Positions 1 to 9,050 of a DNA stretch of 64,000 bases are shown here, one piece after another. The stretch is from Paramacrobiotus metropolitanus. Taxonomy: Eukaryota; Tardigrada; Eutardigrada; Parachela; Macrobiotidae. The notes below the pieces were generated by a model. That model was not told the origin of the DNA. It saw only the letters and a program-made list of their open reading frames with translations, and ran no database searches. The translations under genes and the position numbers were made by a program. Location: the NCBI RefSeq assembly GCF_019649055.1, contig NW_026570337.1, positions 124,001 to 188,000 of the forward strand, given 5' to 3'. The stretch's first letter is position 1, and each line of letters opens with the position of its first letter.

Positions 1-1288
1 TCAGTGCCTTTCTAGCTGTGTGAGCTATTCCGACATGTTCCATGGGTTCCCCCAACTTCGCCACATGAGGTCGGAAGAACGGTGGGATGTCGTCCTTCAT
101 AGTATTAGACACCAACTGATTCTGTGTCTTATAATGTGCCAGTCTCGCAGCAAAGACCTTTTGCCCCATCTTTTTTGCGGCATAGTCTTTAGGATCCACT
201 TGTAATCCTATCGATGCTCTTGCTGCAAGCAACTTGAAAGCTGGATTTACATATCGTAAAACGAACTGAGCCACATATTCCTGTTGTTCAGGATAATCTG
301 TGTAGTAGAATTGGGTCATTCCAACCGGGTCAGTCGTATCCAGCGGCACATCCAACAAACTCAAGTCCAGTAGGCTATGTAACCCATTCCTTCGGACAGG
401 GAGATAACAATCTCTTACAGAGTCGCGGGGAATGTATAATCGGTGGAAATGTCCTTCTTCCACTCCCCTTTTAATTTCTCTAGCATAGCCCGAATCGAAT
501 AAAAATTGGCGTAGCTGATTCAGTATGGTATGAATCTTATTAGCTTCCACCGAATCGCCTTCAATCCCCATGTATCGACAAATTTCCGCCTTTTGTTCAT
601 CGGTGTCGCTCATATTATATTGCATTTCGATTGTGTCAGGGTGTCGATTATCGAATCGGGAAGTCGTTCGTCGGTCAGTTCCGCGACGGTCGTCCGGTTC
701 ACGTTGACCTTCTTGTTCACGTCGTCCGCTCTGCGGCGGTTCATTACCCGTCGATGTGGACGGCTGGGGGTCACTGTCAAGGACCACGTTTCTTCGGTGT
801 ATCACGTTATCTCGGGACGCTTCTGCGACTGAACCGGGCCCTTCCATCGTGTCATCTTCCTGTACCACAGACGCTTCTGCGACTGAACCGGGCCCTTCCA
901 TCGTGTCGTCTTCTTGTTGTACCGCACTCACGATGGGATCCACTACATGGACTGTCGATTCCATCCTCTGGTATTTGGCGGTTGTATCTTCCCGTTCTGC
1001 GCTCGATGACCTTTTGCTTGCGCCAGACTCGAAGCCCCCATAGTACTTGGCTCTCTCCTGCCATCTCTTATCCTGTGGGTCCGGTGTTCGATTTCGCGTA
1101 CGTTCGCGTCTCTTGTCCCATGACCTTTCGGGTGTTGACATTCTGACGTTACGGTTACAGAACGCAACTCCCAACGGCACCTGATGACCTTTCTTTTCAG
1201 GTTCTGTACGGTCTGACTCCGTACGCCGTTGTTCTTCGCGTCCGTCGTCGCGTTTAAATCCTCTTGATCGCCGTGCCGGACATTTCAT
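1..1288 (-). CDS. Extra ORF 5: at least 429 residues, runs off the left edge
   Basis: ATG at 1288; I read this frame through to position 2 without a stop. It overlaps the preceding ORF by about 35 bases. The N-terminal ~225 residues are Arg/Glu/Asp/Ser rich and disordered-looking, with two tandem copies of an 18-residue unit (VVQEDDTMEGPGSVAEAS). From about residue 222 it becomes globular: MSDTDEQKAEICRYMG, then HTILNQLRQFLFDSGY, YIPRDSVRDCYLPVRRNG and FVLRYVNPAFKLLAARASIG. No family recognised. The overlap arrangement matches the other ORF junctions of the element. Confidence 0.6.
   Translation of the reverse strand, partial: MKCPARRSRGFKRDDGREEQRRTESDRTEPEKKGHQVPLGVAFCNRNVRMSTPERSWDKRRERTRNRTPDPQDKRWQERAKYYGGFESGASKRSSSAEREDTTAKYQRMESTVHVVDPIVSAVQQEDDTMEGPGSVAEASVVQEDDTMEGPGSVAEASRDNVIHRRNVVLDSDPQPSTSTGNEPPQSGRREQEGQREPDDRRGTDRRTTSRFDNRHPDTIEMQYNMSDTDEQKAEICRYMGIEGDSVEANKIHTILNQLRQFLFDSGYAREIKRGVEEGHFHRLYIPRDSVRDCYLPVRRNGLHSLLDLSLLDVPLDTTDPVGMTQFYYTDYPEQQEYVAQFVLRYVNPAFKLLAARASIGLQVDPKDYAAKKMGQKVFAARLAHYKTQNQLVSNTMKDDIPPFFRPHVAKLGEPMEHVGIAHTARKAL
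818..925. repeat. Two tandem 54-bp units inside extra ORF 5
   Basis: GACGCTTCTGCGACTGAACC starts at 818 and again at 872, and the 54-base units differ at a few positions. The length is a multiple of three, so the reading frame is kept and 18 residues are duplicated. Confidence 0.85.
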
Positions 1289-2009
1289 TTTGACGGGATT
1301 TACGCAGATCCTCCATACGTTTTTCAATTTCCTTCTTGATATATGGTGCTGGAGCGAAACCCTTCTGCAGTCTCAACTTTTCCCGCAACAGCGCGTCGAA
1401 TAAGTCCTGTTGCATAGCGGCCGGATCACTTGTCAAAGTATCGATTTGAATGATGAGGGACTGGCGCGTAAGCTGCGCTTCTTCTTCGTTGAGGCTGGCT
1501 GTAGGTACAGCTGAACTCGACGTGCTGGACAGTGCCTCTCGTGCGGCCTGTTCGCTTGCCCTTTTATTGTCCGCATTAATCTTCGCACGGAGTTCATCCT
1601 CCAGTCGTTGACGCTGCATCTGCTCCTGTTCCCTGTTGAACTGCTGACGGTATCCGTCCGTCAAGGGATCGTGTGGTGGTTCCATTGTTATATCCCAGAC
1701 AGGTTCTCCATCCTTCATGGATTGTCTGTATCGATCTTCGATCAACATTCTGTCTGGCAACCCCACATTCTGATAATGTGTTTTGGTAATTAAAATCCGG
1801 AATATGTCCGTGTTGCCTCGAATGGCTTCTCTCGTCACAATCCACATGGCATTCTCAAGTTTTGCCGCGCACGCCCAACATGGGTATTTGCCATCTCTTA
1901 TGGTGTTAGTGCGCTTACAGTCCGGACACTTCGGATTATGGCCCGTAGATCTGTCAATATCTGTTGCCGTTCCTGAGCTTTTAGGAGTGGCTTGACCTTT
2001 TTGTGCCAT
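1254..2009 (-). CDS. Extra ORF 4: zinc-ribbon-like protein
   Basis: ATG at 2009; ends TAA at 1256-1254 (251 residues from this ATG). Near the start it has CPDCKR, then CWAC about 13 residues later, a CX2C...CX2C zinc-ribbon-like pair. A region with WDITMEPPHDPLTDGYRQQF and a long Gln/Glu/Arg helical stretch (QEQMQRQRLEDELRAKI) likely to form a coiled coil come next. The C-terminal part is also helical. Family unknown. The next ORF starts inside its 3' end in another frame (ATG at 1288). Confidence 0.6.
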   Translation of the reverse strand: MAQKGQATPKSSGTATDIDRSTGHNPKCPDCKRTNTIRDGKYPCWACAAKLENAMWIVTREAIRGNTDIFRILITKTHYQNVGLPDRMLIEDRYRQSMKDGEPVWDITMEPPHDPLTDGYRQQFNREQEQMQRQRLEDELRAKINADNKRASEQAAREALSSTSSSAVPTASLNEEEAQLTRQSLIIQIDTLTSDPAAMQQDLFDALLREKLRLQKGFAPAPYIKKEIEKRMEDLRKSRQNEMSGTAIKRI

Positions 2010-2357
2010 TTTCTCCGTTTGAAATCTGCAATTAGAAAACAATCCATCATAGTAACCTTTCCACGTTAATCTTTTCCATTCCTATTCATTATCAAGGCTT
2101 TCTATCATTTTTACGCCTATTCCGTTACTGAGCTGAGACTTTCCTAGCTCCTGCTGCCCTTTCTATCACTGTAACGTGGTGACCTTTCTCACGTTATCAG
2201 CACTTTCTGACTACTGTGACCTTTTCTATTAGTCTTATTCAAGTTGACCTTTTCGCTCTCTCGTTTCTGTAACACTTTTCTCTTTCGTTTTGAACTATTT
2301 TATGCTTTTTCTGTAATATGCAGGGTTCATTACTCGCTGCATATTACACTGTCCCAT
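2010..2357 (-). other. Spacer between extra ORFs with three AAGGTCA words
   Basis: No ORF of note. Pyrimidine rich on the plus strand. TGACCTT occurs at about 2180, 2217 and 2245, so the word also accumulates outside coding sequence. This spacer could hold a splice acceptor for the next ORF. Confidence 0.5.
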
Positions 2358-3713
2358 TCATTCGGACTCCTTCGCCGGCGGACGTAGCGGCTTAAAGTCA
2401 ACTCGGCCATCTTTGTTAATATGAATAGCTTCGTCCGCGATCAAGGCTTCAACAGCGTTCTTGATCCATTCTTTATCCTTCTCGATGTTCAATTCTCCCA
2501 ATTCGTAGTGGACGGCCATGAAGTTCGAAAGGTGATTCCATAACGCTCCATTGTTACCGCCGATGGCGTCCAAAGCCACATCTGTGATGGCTATCTTCCA
2601 GGCCTCTAGCACCATTTTCAGCCTGGGCGTACGATCCTGGCCCTGTTTCGGAAGGTAGTAAATAACCTTGTTATATTTACATCCCAGTCTTCCTTCCTTA
2701 TATGCTCTTTTCAAGACTCGCTCGGTCATGCTAAGTGATGATCTTCCATTCGAGTTTTCAGCGACTTGTCTTTTCAGATCCGCACCAAGCATCTCGCCTT
2801 CGCTAATGTTCTGAAGTGCAGCTCGGACTTCGCTCCATGTCCGGTTAGTCACGTCCAACGGTGCGCCTAGCGTGTAGTCTGTCGGCTCTTTTATTTTTGT
2901 ACCGCTAGTCTTCTGGGGGAATGATGCCGAGTCCGTTGGGTCAGTTGTCTCCGTTTCATCAATCGTCAATTTTGCCAACGAGCCTGATGATGACTGAGCA
3001 GATTTCGGTTCATCGGTTTTCTCTTTCTGTGGCAAAGTCTCGTGACCTCCCATTTCACCTTCCGACTTCGATCGCTCTTTCTCAAAAACCTCCTTCAATG
3101 GTGCGAACAATGATTTCTGAAACACCTGTCGCGCGGAGGCCGCTTCTGCTTCTGCCGCTGCCTTGTCCATCGGGAGCATGACCTTTTCTTTCTCCCGTTT
3201 TTCTGAAGTCCCATGACCTTTCGGTTGAGTTTTTTCCGTCACAGTTCCAGATGTTTCTTGACCTTTAGGCTTTTCTGTCGTCGGTTCCAAAGGCGTTGGG
3301 ACAGAGGTGTTATCGTCACTCTCTTCGGATTCCGCGTCCATCGGTCCTTTCTTTTTCGTCGCTTTCGGTGCTTGTGCTTTAGTCCGAGCGGCTTCTTCTT
3401 CAGCTGTTAGCTGTGCGATCCGATTCAATATGGGAGTTGTCGGGTCTCCACTCGATGGCACCTTTTCCATCTCCTGACTGTCGGACATGTTACAATGGAC
3501 TTGTTTTTCCGGCGGTATCAGGCCTACTCTCGTGTATCGGATCGGATATCCTTTATGTGCGTTCGTTGTGGAAAGGATGTTCTGTTTTATCATCCTCGGC
3601 AACACGCGTTCAGTGGCCGTGTCGATTTCCTTTATCATTCCTTTTCCGTCATTCCAAACAGCATTGATGTATTGGCTGATCCGGTGGCTCGTTGACCCCA
3701 ACGGGCTTGTCAT
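2358..3713 (-). CDS. Extra ORF 3: 451-residue protein with helical C-terminus
   Basis: ATG at 3713, overlapping the end of the upstream ORF in another frame; ends at 2358. The N-terminal ~75 residues look folded (SQYINAVWNDGKGMIKEID). The centre is Lys/Glu/Thr/Pro rich and contains KGH and KGQ tripeptides encoded by AAAGGTCA words. The C-terminal ~150 residues are helical and conserved-looking (NNGALWNHLSNFMAVHYELG, then NAVEALIADEAIHINKDGRV), which may be a small winged-helix-like or helical-bundle domain. I do not recognise it. No membrane segment. Confidence 0.55.
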   Translation of the reverse strand: MTSPLGSTSHRISQYINAVWNDGKGMIKEIDTATERVLPRMIKQNILSTTNAHKGYPIRYTRVGLIPPEKQVHCNMSDSQEMEKVPSSGDPTTPILNRIAQLTAEEEAARTKAQAPKATKKKGPMDAESEESDDNTSVPTPLEPTTEKPKGQETSGTVTEKTQPKGHGTSEKREKEKVMLPMDKAAAEAEAASARQVFQKSLFAPLKEVFEKERSKSEGEMGGHETLPQKEKTDEPKSAQSSSGSLAKLTIDETETTDPTDSASFPQKTSGTKIKEPTDYTLGAPLDVTNRTWSEVRAALQNISEGEMLGADLKRQVAENSNGRSSLSMTERVLKRAYKEGRLGCKYNKVIYYLPKQGQDRTPRLKMVLEAWKIAITDVALDAIGGNNGALWNHLSNFMAVHYELGELNIEKDKEWIKNAVEALIADEAIHINKDGRVDFKPLRPPAKESE

Positions 3714-5109
3714 TCCCGCGATTGGCCCTTTCTACTCGCATTGAGGTATCTTCATTTGGAGTCGTCAGCGCCTTATCCGAACTTGACGGTCTGAATAATT
3801 TAGCCTTATACGCGAAGTTCGGATGTTTCTGGAGAAGTTTTCCCGCATTCCGAGCGTATTCTAATACCACATCGAACTTCTGTTTGGTGAAACTACGGTG
3901 CATTTCTTTTCTCAAATATTTCTTTAGCCCCGTTCTGAATTTCGATGTTACTGATGTCGTTCGTATTCGTGTAAAATTCTTCTCAGCTCCGTCAAATGCG
4001 TCGATGATTTCGTCAATCGTGGTCAAATTATCGCTGTCTGGATCTTCAAATTCTGCTTCATCTCCTGAATAATTAAGTTCACTGTCACCGTCCGGTTCGA
4101 TATAATTGGCCATTGCCAATGCGTCGATTTTCATGGCCTCTTTCCCTTTCTTTTTCGGCTTTGCGGGTTCGCTCTTTGCTTTTTTCCCTTTTTCCAGAAC
4201 CTTCGCTAGGCTTCTTGGCTCCGTGGTTCTTGATCGAGTCGTTTTCAGGTCCGCATGTGACCTTATGCTAACCGTCGAAGTACTTGGTAGGCTCGCTTCC
4301 GATGCTTCTGATTCTCGAGATGTCTCCCGTTTCGCTTTCTCACGCGTTCCTTTCTCCCTGCGCCCTTTCGTAGTGGATGCCGAGATGACGACTGGAACAA
4401 TCTGTTTCACAGCTATGACCTTTCCCTTGGGTGTTGACGACTCAGGCTCGGTGACCTTTAACTTTGATGTAGCCGATTTGATAATAAATTTCTTTAAAGT
4501 TGTAGGTGTCGGTGACCTTTCTTCAACTTCGGCGACTGATTCATCCAGTATTTCAACATCGTGAGACGGCGGTTTATCTTTCTTCCGTCTCTCCTCCTTC
4601 TTTTTCCCGGTGCTCGTGCTCTCGCTTTCGTCACCGCCCTTTTTCTTCTTATATTCTTCTTCCTTTCGTTTCTTTAGGAAGTCACCTTTCTTAGCCTTTT
4701 CCCGATTCATTGCTTCTTCCAGTTTAGCCGCTTTCCTCGGTTTAACGACCACTTTTGGAGGCTGATTATCTTCCTCGGCCATCTCGTCATCTTCATCGGC
4801 CGATTCTTCTGCTGAATCGTCGTTAGCTTCCTCCTCTTCCGAATCGTCCTGTTTCGATGGTCGCCTGGTACTCCCCGTTCCTGCCACTTCGGCTACGGAG
4901 GCCTCTGCCATCTCTCCGGCTCCACTTTCTTGTGCCGGGTGTTGGGCCTGAATTTCCAAATGTGGTGTTTCTTTAGTCTGTCCCTGTGTAACGATCTCCC
5001 ACAAAGGGTTTTTCTTCGCGTCGTAGAACACCGTTTTATACGCTCCGTTTTCCATTCTTCTTGTGAGTCGGAAATGGGCTTCATCTATCTCCGCTCGATG
5101 TCGCATCAT
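3649..5109 (-). CDS. Extra ORF 2: highly charged Lys/Glu/Ser-rich protein
   Basis: The frame is open from 5166, where it overlaps the preceding ORF by 17 bases; the first ATGs are at 5109 and 5106. The N-terminal ~35 residues are ordered-looking. A long acidic then basic low-complexity tract follows (SEEEEANDDSAEESADEDDE, then KKRKEEEYKKKKGG), with NLS-like clusters. The C-terminal ~110 residues look globular and helical (FRTGLKKYLRKEMHRSFTKQ ... KFDVVLEYARNAGKLLQKH). Family unknown. The composition suggests a nuclear or nucleic-acid-binding protein; that is inference. GATACCAGTAAGT in the ORF overlap resembles a splice donor. Confidence 0.55.
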   Translation of the reverse strand: MMRHRAEIDEAHFRLTRRMENGAYKTVFYDAKKNPLWEIVTQGQTKETPHLEIQAQHPAQESGAGEMAEASVAEVAGTGSTRRPSKQDDSEEEEANDDSAEESADEDDEMAEEDNQPPKVVVKPRKAAKLEEAMNREKAKKGDFLKKRKEEEYKKKKGGDESESTSTGKKKEERRKKDKPPSHDVEILDESVAEVEERSPTPTTLKKFIIKSATSKLKVTEPESSTPKGKVIAVKQIVPVVISASTTKGRREKGTREKAKRETSRESEASEASLPSTSTVSIRSHADLKTTRSRTTEPRSLAKVLEKGKKAKSEPAKPKKKGKEAMKIDALAMANYIEPDGDSELNYSGDEAEFEDPDSDNLTTIDEIIDAFDGAEKNFTRIRTTSVTSKFRTGLKKYLRKEMHRSFTKQKFDVVLEYARNAGKLLQKHPNFAYKAKLFRPSSSDKALTTPNEDTSMRVERANRGNDKPVGVNEPPDQPIHQCCLE

Positions 5110-5149
5110 GCTGATCAGTGTGTTCGCTTGAACTAAAGGATCTTGACGT

Positions 5150-7252
5150 TCACTTACTGGTATCAAGTTCCACAGCTGTTCGAGTGCCGCCCTGATTGGC
5201 GTGTTGGGCGCTCTCTTCTGACACGTCCCAAGGGGCGTATGGGATCGGATCTCCTGTTATCGGGTCGACAATTACTGCGGTTATGCAATCCGTTGTTCCA
5301 TCGCCAAAGTGGAGTGTCAGCGTCACTTTCCTGCACGTTCCATCAGTATATTTTAGGGTCGACTCGTAATCGTCCAATGTTCGTTTATTCGGATCTGGGT
5401 CTGCTGTCGGTTTTGGCTGAATTCTTTCTTTCGTCAGCAACCTTCCGTCCGCTGTATATGTGTATGCCAAATGGTCATCATTCGTGCCCACTTTAATGCG
5501 GATACATGCGTTCTCTTCATTCGCTATTTTCGACATCACGTGTTTCATCATCTGAATCAAGACTCTCGGGTTATGACGTTCTTTCGGGGGAATGAATTGT
5601 AACGCCTCAGTGACTTCTGTCTTTGACCTTTCCCCAATCTCAGTTTTGACTGACTTATCTGCCAGAGGGTTGTATGAGTCGATCTCTTTATTCGTCCCTT
5701 TATCGACTATCCGAGCCGTGACCTTTCGTTCGTTATGGTCCGTTCCAGTATATTTGACTGTGAAAGTCCTGCACTTCGGAAATCGAATTTGGGTATCTCC
5801 CGTGTCCGACGGTGTGGGTGGCGCACTCTTTCTACCCACTGGGATCGGTGCTTTACTCGTCGTGACCTTTTTCGTCCGCTGCTCTTTCTTGTCACTTTCT
5901 TTTGGACTGGTCGTCGGTGACCTTACTCTTTTCCCACTTTTTACGGTCCCGCTAGACGGCTCTGTAACCGAACCGGTACGTCCGCGTACTGATCCTGCGA
6001 TTGAGCTGGCCCTTGACCTTTCCGCTCGTTCGGTTACTTCTGCATCGATTTTTCTCTTTGTTTCCAGGAGAGCACTGTCTGACATCTCCTCTACTGGTGC
6101 TTCAACTAATGCCCGTGATGGCCCCGCCACGCTGCTTGTCAAAGGTCTCCTTTCTTTAGGAATTGTCTTAAGGAATATCTGTATCTTCTCAATCATCGGC
6201 GGCCATTTTCTGTTGGTTAAAGCCGGATGGTACTGTTTCATCGAGGCGATTCTGATCGCTAACTCTTTACGTTTAACTTCGATGATTTTAGTTTTTTCCT
6301 TCATCGCGATGTGGGCTGCTTCAATGATTGCATCCAGACTGAGTAATCTTCCATAGAATGCATGTTCATCCTCGACTCGCATGTGGATTCTATAAAGATC
6401 CCGACACATTCGGTTGAAATCCTGGATGGCCTCTGTATCAGCCGCTGTCAATCTGTCTCCGTTGCCCACTATCACGTTCAGTCGCGCATCATCTTCTTTC
6501 ATGTCTAGCGGAAGTTTCGGTGAATAATCATGCACGGTTGGTTCACCCGGGGGCGTTGCCCGTAGACCATCTGGTCCGACCTGCTCCAAATTTGGGCCCA
6601 GCGACGGCAGTACGCCTCGCGGTCGTGGTGAATCAAACCGATTTCCTCCTCGCCTCCCTCCTTTTTGTGGCGAGTTCCTGTGAAGTCGTTGCGCTCCCAG
6701 TTGCTGCGGTGTTCTCATACGAGGCGTTCCGATGTCTGACAATGATAGGCCTCCTGATTCTGGGAAAGGCGGCAATATCGGAGATGACCCTTGTGACTGG
6801 GTCGCTATCATTCCGCCAAATTCTCCATGTCCCATAAATCTACTCGATGTAGCCTGTTGCGGTGGCGGCATCAACACTCTTGCCGGTCCCATCATCACTT
6901 GCGGTGGTCCCATCGGTGGGGTATACGATCCCGGATGCGGTTGATAAGGGGCGCTCGTTATTTGTCCCGAATACTGGGTTCCGGCAGGTGAGCCGTGGTG
7001 CACCCAGTTAACCGTATCTTGGTAGTTCGTCGGCTGTCCTGGATCGTGATACACATAATACCCCGGGCCACCATAGTAACCTCCTTGGCCTAGTTCGTTC
7101 TGTGCCGTTCCGGCTGACGACGTCGACCCTTCACCATATGAAGTGTCATACCCGTATTCACCTTCCATTCTTTTTGGGGTCGATGTCTTTAACGGATTTC
7201 CGATGCTTTCCGAATCAGAATTATCTGAGTTTTGCCGTTCCAATCTGTCCAT
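5150..7252 (-). CDS. Extra ORF 1 downstream of integrase: 700-residue protein of unknown role
   Basis: ATG at 7252, uninterrupted to 5150. Residues ~1-240 are Gly/Pro/Tyr/Gln/Met rich (GGYYGGPGYYVYHDPG), resembling prion-like disordered regions, with an RRGGNRFDSPRPRG motif. Residues ~250-365 look helical. Residues ~365-490 are Ser/Thr/Lys rich. Near residues 495 and 633 are two similar beta-type units: FTVKYTGTDHNERKVTARIVD and LKYTDGTCRKVTLTLHF, each followed by a T-x-x-I/D pattern. No transmembrane segment or signal peptide is seen, so it does not look like an envelope. No known family recognised. It is intact despite decay of gag and integrase. Confidence 0.65.
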   Translation of the reverse strand: MDRLERQNSDNSDSESIGNPLKTSTPKRMEGEYGYDTSYGEGSTSSAGTAQNELGQGGYYGGPGYYVYHDPGQPTNYQDTVNWVHHGSPAGTQYSGQITSAPYQPHPGSYTPPMGPPQVMMGPARVLMPPPQQATSSRFMGHGEFGGMIATQSQGSSPILPPFPESGGLSLSDIGTPRMRTPQQLGAQRLHRNSPQKGGRRGGNRFDSPRPRGVLPSLGPNLEQVGPDGLRATPPGEPTVHDYSPKLPLDMKEDDARLNVIVGNGDRLTAADTEAIQDFNRMCRDLYRIHMRVEDEHAFYGRLLSLDAIIEAAHIAMKEKTKIIEVKRKELAIRIASMKQYHPALTNRKWPPMIEKIQIFLKTIPKERRPLTSSVAGPSRALVEAPVEEMSDSALLETKRKIDAEVTERAERSRASSIAGSVRGRTGSVTEPSSGTVKSGKRVRSPTTSPKESDKKEQRTKKVTTSKAPIPVGRKSAPPTPSDTGDTQIRFPKCRTFTVKYTGTDHNERKVTARIVDKGTNKEIDSYNPLADKSVKTEIGERSKTEVTEALQFIPPKERHNPRVLIQMMKHVMSKIANEENACIRIKVGTNDDHLAYTYTADGRLLTKERIQPKPTADPDPNKRTLDDYESTLKYTDGTCRKVTLTLHFGDGTTDCITAVIVDPITGDPIPYAPWDVSEESAQHANQGGTRTAVELDTSK

Positions 7253-7423
7253 TAACTGAGCTTACCTTCTGTAACAATGAAACAATACTGGTTAGCTTTT
7301 TAACGGTGATGACCTTTCCTTTACACCTTCCCAACTCCTATTTTTATTGTAATTAATCCCATTAATCATGTTTATGTGGGTTATTATTTTTCGCGTCCTT
7401 TAGTTATCCGATCGAAAAGTTCT
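7253..7423 (-). other. Short gap between integrase tail and the 700-residue ORF
   Basis: No ORF of note. It is AT rich with one TGACCTT word at about 7309. It could hold a splice acceptor or leader for the downstream ORF, but none is clear. Confidence 0.3.
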
Positions 7424-9050
7424 TTATCGGCTGCATCCTCGGGTTCGCCTTTCTGGGTCAGTAGTTCCATAGGAGTTAGTTTCTTTTTTCTTCTGTTTGA
7501 CCTTTCTCTCATTGATTGCTTTCGCTACGTCACGGCCCAACTGTTCAGCTTTTGATTTGACCGCCTCTATTTCCTCCTTTCTCTTTCTTATGAGGTCATT
7601 CTCATTGCCGGTAGCAGTGCGTGGTTTGAAAAAATTCGGATCGCGCTCTGATGTCTCGGCTCCTGTCTGCTGTTTCAAAAGGTCATCGACGTCCCCGGTA
7701 GCAGTGCGTGGTTCAAAAGAGTCATTTGCAGTACGCTCTGCTACTTTAGAACCTGATTCGGTCTCTTTTTCCAGTGACCTTTCTGCCAAATTTCCAGCTT
7801 CTGCGTTCAACTTAATTGTAACTGCTGTTTCGAAATCCTTATCTTCTTTCCTTTTTCTTCCTCTTTTCTTTGTTGGTTTATCTCCGTTTTCATTCTCGTT
7901 CATCCGAGCTTCATCCGTTTCGGGTAGCGGAGGTGGTTCGATAAAGGTCTCTTTTTGGGGCTTATGCTCTGCGTCTTCATCCGGCAATGGCGGGTGCCAT
8001 AACTTCAAGCGATCGATCGAGACCACCTTCAAGTCCGCTTCTTTCTTTGGGTTCTGCTCAATGACCTCCGCTTCGTTTGCTAGCGAAAAGCTAAGGATCT
8101 TCCATACTTTGTCATATTTTGATTTAAAGTCCGATTGGTTCTCTTTCTTTCCTTGTTTCGTATCCTTTGGAAGTCGTATCAACACAAGGTCACCCACCTT
8201 GAAATTCGGTTCTGACTTCCTCTTATTATATATCTCTGCATTCTTTTCGTAAGCATCTTTAATATTGCATTTCGCCACCTCTTCGGCAAAGGTCAAATTC
8301 TTTTTCATAGTTTCTACTCATTCATCTGGGGTCCCGTAGTCATCTGGCACATTCGTTTGTGTGACGACGTCCTCTGGCATGGTCATTTCTCTGCCGTGTA
8401 GCATATAGTATGCCGAATATCCGGTTGTGGCGTGTACGACTCTGTTCATCGCCGATATGACGTATGGGAGGTACTTGTTGAACTTCCTCTCATTTCCCGC
8501 TTTCAGATATTGCGCCAAGCCATCTGCAATCGTCTGCATTTGTCTTTCAACTTGGCCTTGACCTTCTGGATTATACGCCGTTCCAAATGTGTGTTTGATC
8601 TTAAACACATTGGTGACCTTTGTCAACACTTCGGCCGTAAAGTGCCGTCCACGATCCGTATGTAGGATGTGCGGTGCTCCGTTTACCAATATCACATGCT
8701 TTACGAACACCTTTGCAAACTCTTTGGCCGTTGCCGTCTTCATTTGTACCGCGATCACATATTTCGTCAGTTGATCGATGAACACCGCTATGTACTTATA
8801 TCCCCGTTTCTTCGTTGGTAACAACGGTCCTTTCAGATCCGCGTAGACTCGGAAGAACGGATGTCCCACCTTTATCTCTTGCAATTTACCGAGTGGGCAT
8901 TTCCTCGGTGTCTTACGAAACTGGCATCCTTGACAGGCGAGTATATAATTTTTAACGTCTGTACTCATTCTGTCCCAGTAATATCGAAGTCGGATTGCTG
9001 TCAATGTCTTTTCGAATCCCAAATGTCCTGCCGCTTTCTCGTCGTGTGTA
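7424..9050 (-). pseudogene. Integrase, DD35E core intact, broken by a frameshift and a TGA
   Basis: The integrase frame begins inside the end of the RT ORF. The HHCC zinc module is visible (AAGHLGFEKT ... CQGCQF), but its first His lies in the overlap, where a CACA dinucleotide run puts the two ORFs out of frame. The catalytic core has D in YADLKGP, D in LHTDRGRHF and E in GQVER with family-like spacing. An in-frame TGA at 8320-8318 separates the core from the C-terminal part. That part has the KVGDLVLIRLPKD ... KYDKVWKILSF ... SIDRLKLWHPP pattern of an integrase C-terminal beta domain, then a Lys/Glu-rich tail with a repeated FEPRTATG/FKPRTATG unit. Integrase inserts the cDNA into host DNA. 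Confidence 0.85.

Noticed and set aside
5150-7252. Envelope gene of an errantivirus
   Set aside because: The position after integrase invites this, but there is no signal peptide, no transmembrane anchor, no furin site and few Cys; composition is that of a disordered/cytoplasmic protein.
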